Positions 62,353 through 62,847 of a DNA stretch of 62,847 nt are shown one piece after another. The stretch's first letter is position 1. Each line of letters starts with the position of its first letter. A model generated the notes under the pieces. That model saw only the letters and a program-made list of their open reading frames with translations, searched no databases and was not told where the DNA came from. Source of the DNA: an uncultured Planctomycetaceae bacterium. Lineage in GTDB: Bacteria > Planctomycetota > Planctomycetia > Planctomycetales > Planctomycetaceae. Made by a program: the position numbers and the translations under genes. The stretch covers positions 1 to 62,847 of the forward strand of contig CAIYBH010000104.1 of NCBI GenBank assembly GCA_903924405.1, read 5' to 3'.

Positions 62353-62739
62353 TTACTTCAGACGTGCCTGCACAAATCGGCAGATCATGCCCACCGTGAA
62401 CAGGTCAGACAGACGCGAGACGGCCGGATTAGCGGCAAACGAATCGATGTCGGCATGCGGCATACGAGCACGCAGTTGGTCAATCCCTTCCGGCGTCACT
62501 TTGCCATCTTTCACAAATCCTGAATCCGCCGTCGCGAGGTTTTCCGGGAACAGTTCACCACGCGGAATCTTGATGTCAAAGCACTTCTCAAGCCGGAACA
62601 CAATATCCAGAAAGTCAATGGACTCGGCTCCGAGGTCTCCGATCAGTGTTGCTGTTGACGTCACTTCGTCGTCATCAACACCCAGAGCATCAACCAGAGT
62701 TTCACGCACTTTGTCCAGAACTTCATCAGCTGAAAGCAT
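62353..62739 (-). CDS. Acyl carrier protein, extended
   Basis: 128 residues, longer than the usual 75-90. The phosphopantetheine site is DLGAESIDFLDIVF with Ser40, so the usual DSL motif is ESI. The core (residues 5-55 plus ENLATADSGF) resembles AcpP, while the extra tail (RARMPHADIDSFAANPAVS...RFVQARLK) is a family-specific helix. It should carry the growing chain for the ketosynthase and dehydratase downstream. Its ATG lies inside the end of the upstream partial gene (14-base overlap), so translation is coupled. GGAG ten bases before the ATG supports the start. Confidence 0.88.
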   Translation of the reverse strand: MLSADEVLDKVRETLVDALGVDDDEVTSTATLIGDLGAESIDFLDIVFRLEKCFDIKIPRGELFPENLATADSGFVKDGKVTPEGIDQLRARMPHADIDSFAANPAVSRLSDLFTVGMICRFVQARLK

Positions 62740-62847
62740 TGAGGATCATCTCCTGTGTCCAAACGGAATACACCGCCCGGACCTCAGTCACCAGTTCACA
62801 TGTTGCCTGCTCTGGACTGGTGACCACTTCCAGAACATCGACCCAGA
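62726..62847 (-). CDS. C-terminal end of an upstream cassette gene (partial)
   Basis: A minus-strand frame enters from the window edge and ends at TGA 62726-62728, giving about 39 residues: WVDVLEVVTSPEQATCELVT then EVRAVYSVWTQEMILNAFS. The composition and the 14-base overlap with the ACP start suggest a real gene in the same transcript. The strand-like TCELVTEVRAVYSVW end could be a hot-dog thioesterase or dehydratase, but the fragment is too short to call. Confidence 0.45.
   Translation of the reverse strand, partial: WVDVLEVVTSPEQATCELVTEVRAVYSVWTQEMILNAFS

Noticed and set aside
1..62847. CRISPR array, prophage or integrative element
   Set aside because: No regularly spaced repeats, integrase, att sites or phage structural genes seen; the only mobile gene is the HUH transposase.

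Overview
The window reads as chromosomal DNA of a planctomycete (Planctomycetota, probably Planctomycetales). The evidence is a DUF1501 protein, a very large secreted DUF1549/DUF1553 protein with two CXXCH motifs, a homologue of the tetrahydromethanopterin-pathway ASKHA protein next to nadB, a murG far from any division cluster, and many secreted proteins with no recognisable family. Genes lie on both strands in short runs with 100-700 base gaps. Apart from one transposase region the window looks like stable core chromosome. No rRNA, tRNA, CRISPR array or prophage was recognised.

Layout: 1-14.1 kb holds a truncated secreted protein, a zinc alcohol dehydrogenase, murG, a secreted trypsin-like protease, a DUF1444-like protein, a DUF1501 protein, an SDR epimerase, a membrane dipeptidase, a lipoprotein and a small unknown. 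14.7-24.1 kb holds a 2-hydroxyacid dehydrogenase, an M13 metallopeptidase, a DapA-family/receiver-like/membrane-protein run, rlmI, a response regulator and a lone vsr. 24.2-30.9 kb is a leftward block: anti-sigma-like protein, cysQ-type phosphatase, large membrane protein, sugar-binding lipoprotein and PSP1-like protein. 31-32.8 kb is a REP-associated (HUH) transposase bracketed by inverted 12-base palindromic repeats. 32.8-36.5 kb is a tightly overlapping MoxR/DUF58/membrane operon.

36.7-49.7 kb is mostly housekeeping: aldehyde dehydrogenase, efp, miaB, dprA, sixA, a thioredoxin-YHS fusion preceded by a 29-residue zinc-ribbon micro-ORF, the mfnF-like gene, nadB and a UDP-glucuronate-epimerase-like gene. 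49.8-55.4 kb holds the giant cytochrome-like protein and a divergent type IIA topoisomerase A subunit. 55.9-58.9 kb is a rightward run of three secreted Cys/Gly/His/Tyr-rich proteins. 59-62.8 kb is a leftward fatty-acid or polyketide-type cassette (ACP, dehydratase, ketosynthase) followed by an alpha/beta hydrolase.

The best candidates for undescribed biology are the three-gene secreted-protein locus (55.8-58.9 kb), the transposase with its palindromic repeats, the zinc-ribbon micro-ORF beside the thioredoxin-YHS gene, the histidine-rich insertion in MiaB, and the topoisomerase A paralogue with altered quinolone-pocket residues. All functions are inferred from sequence reading alone; no database search was run.
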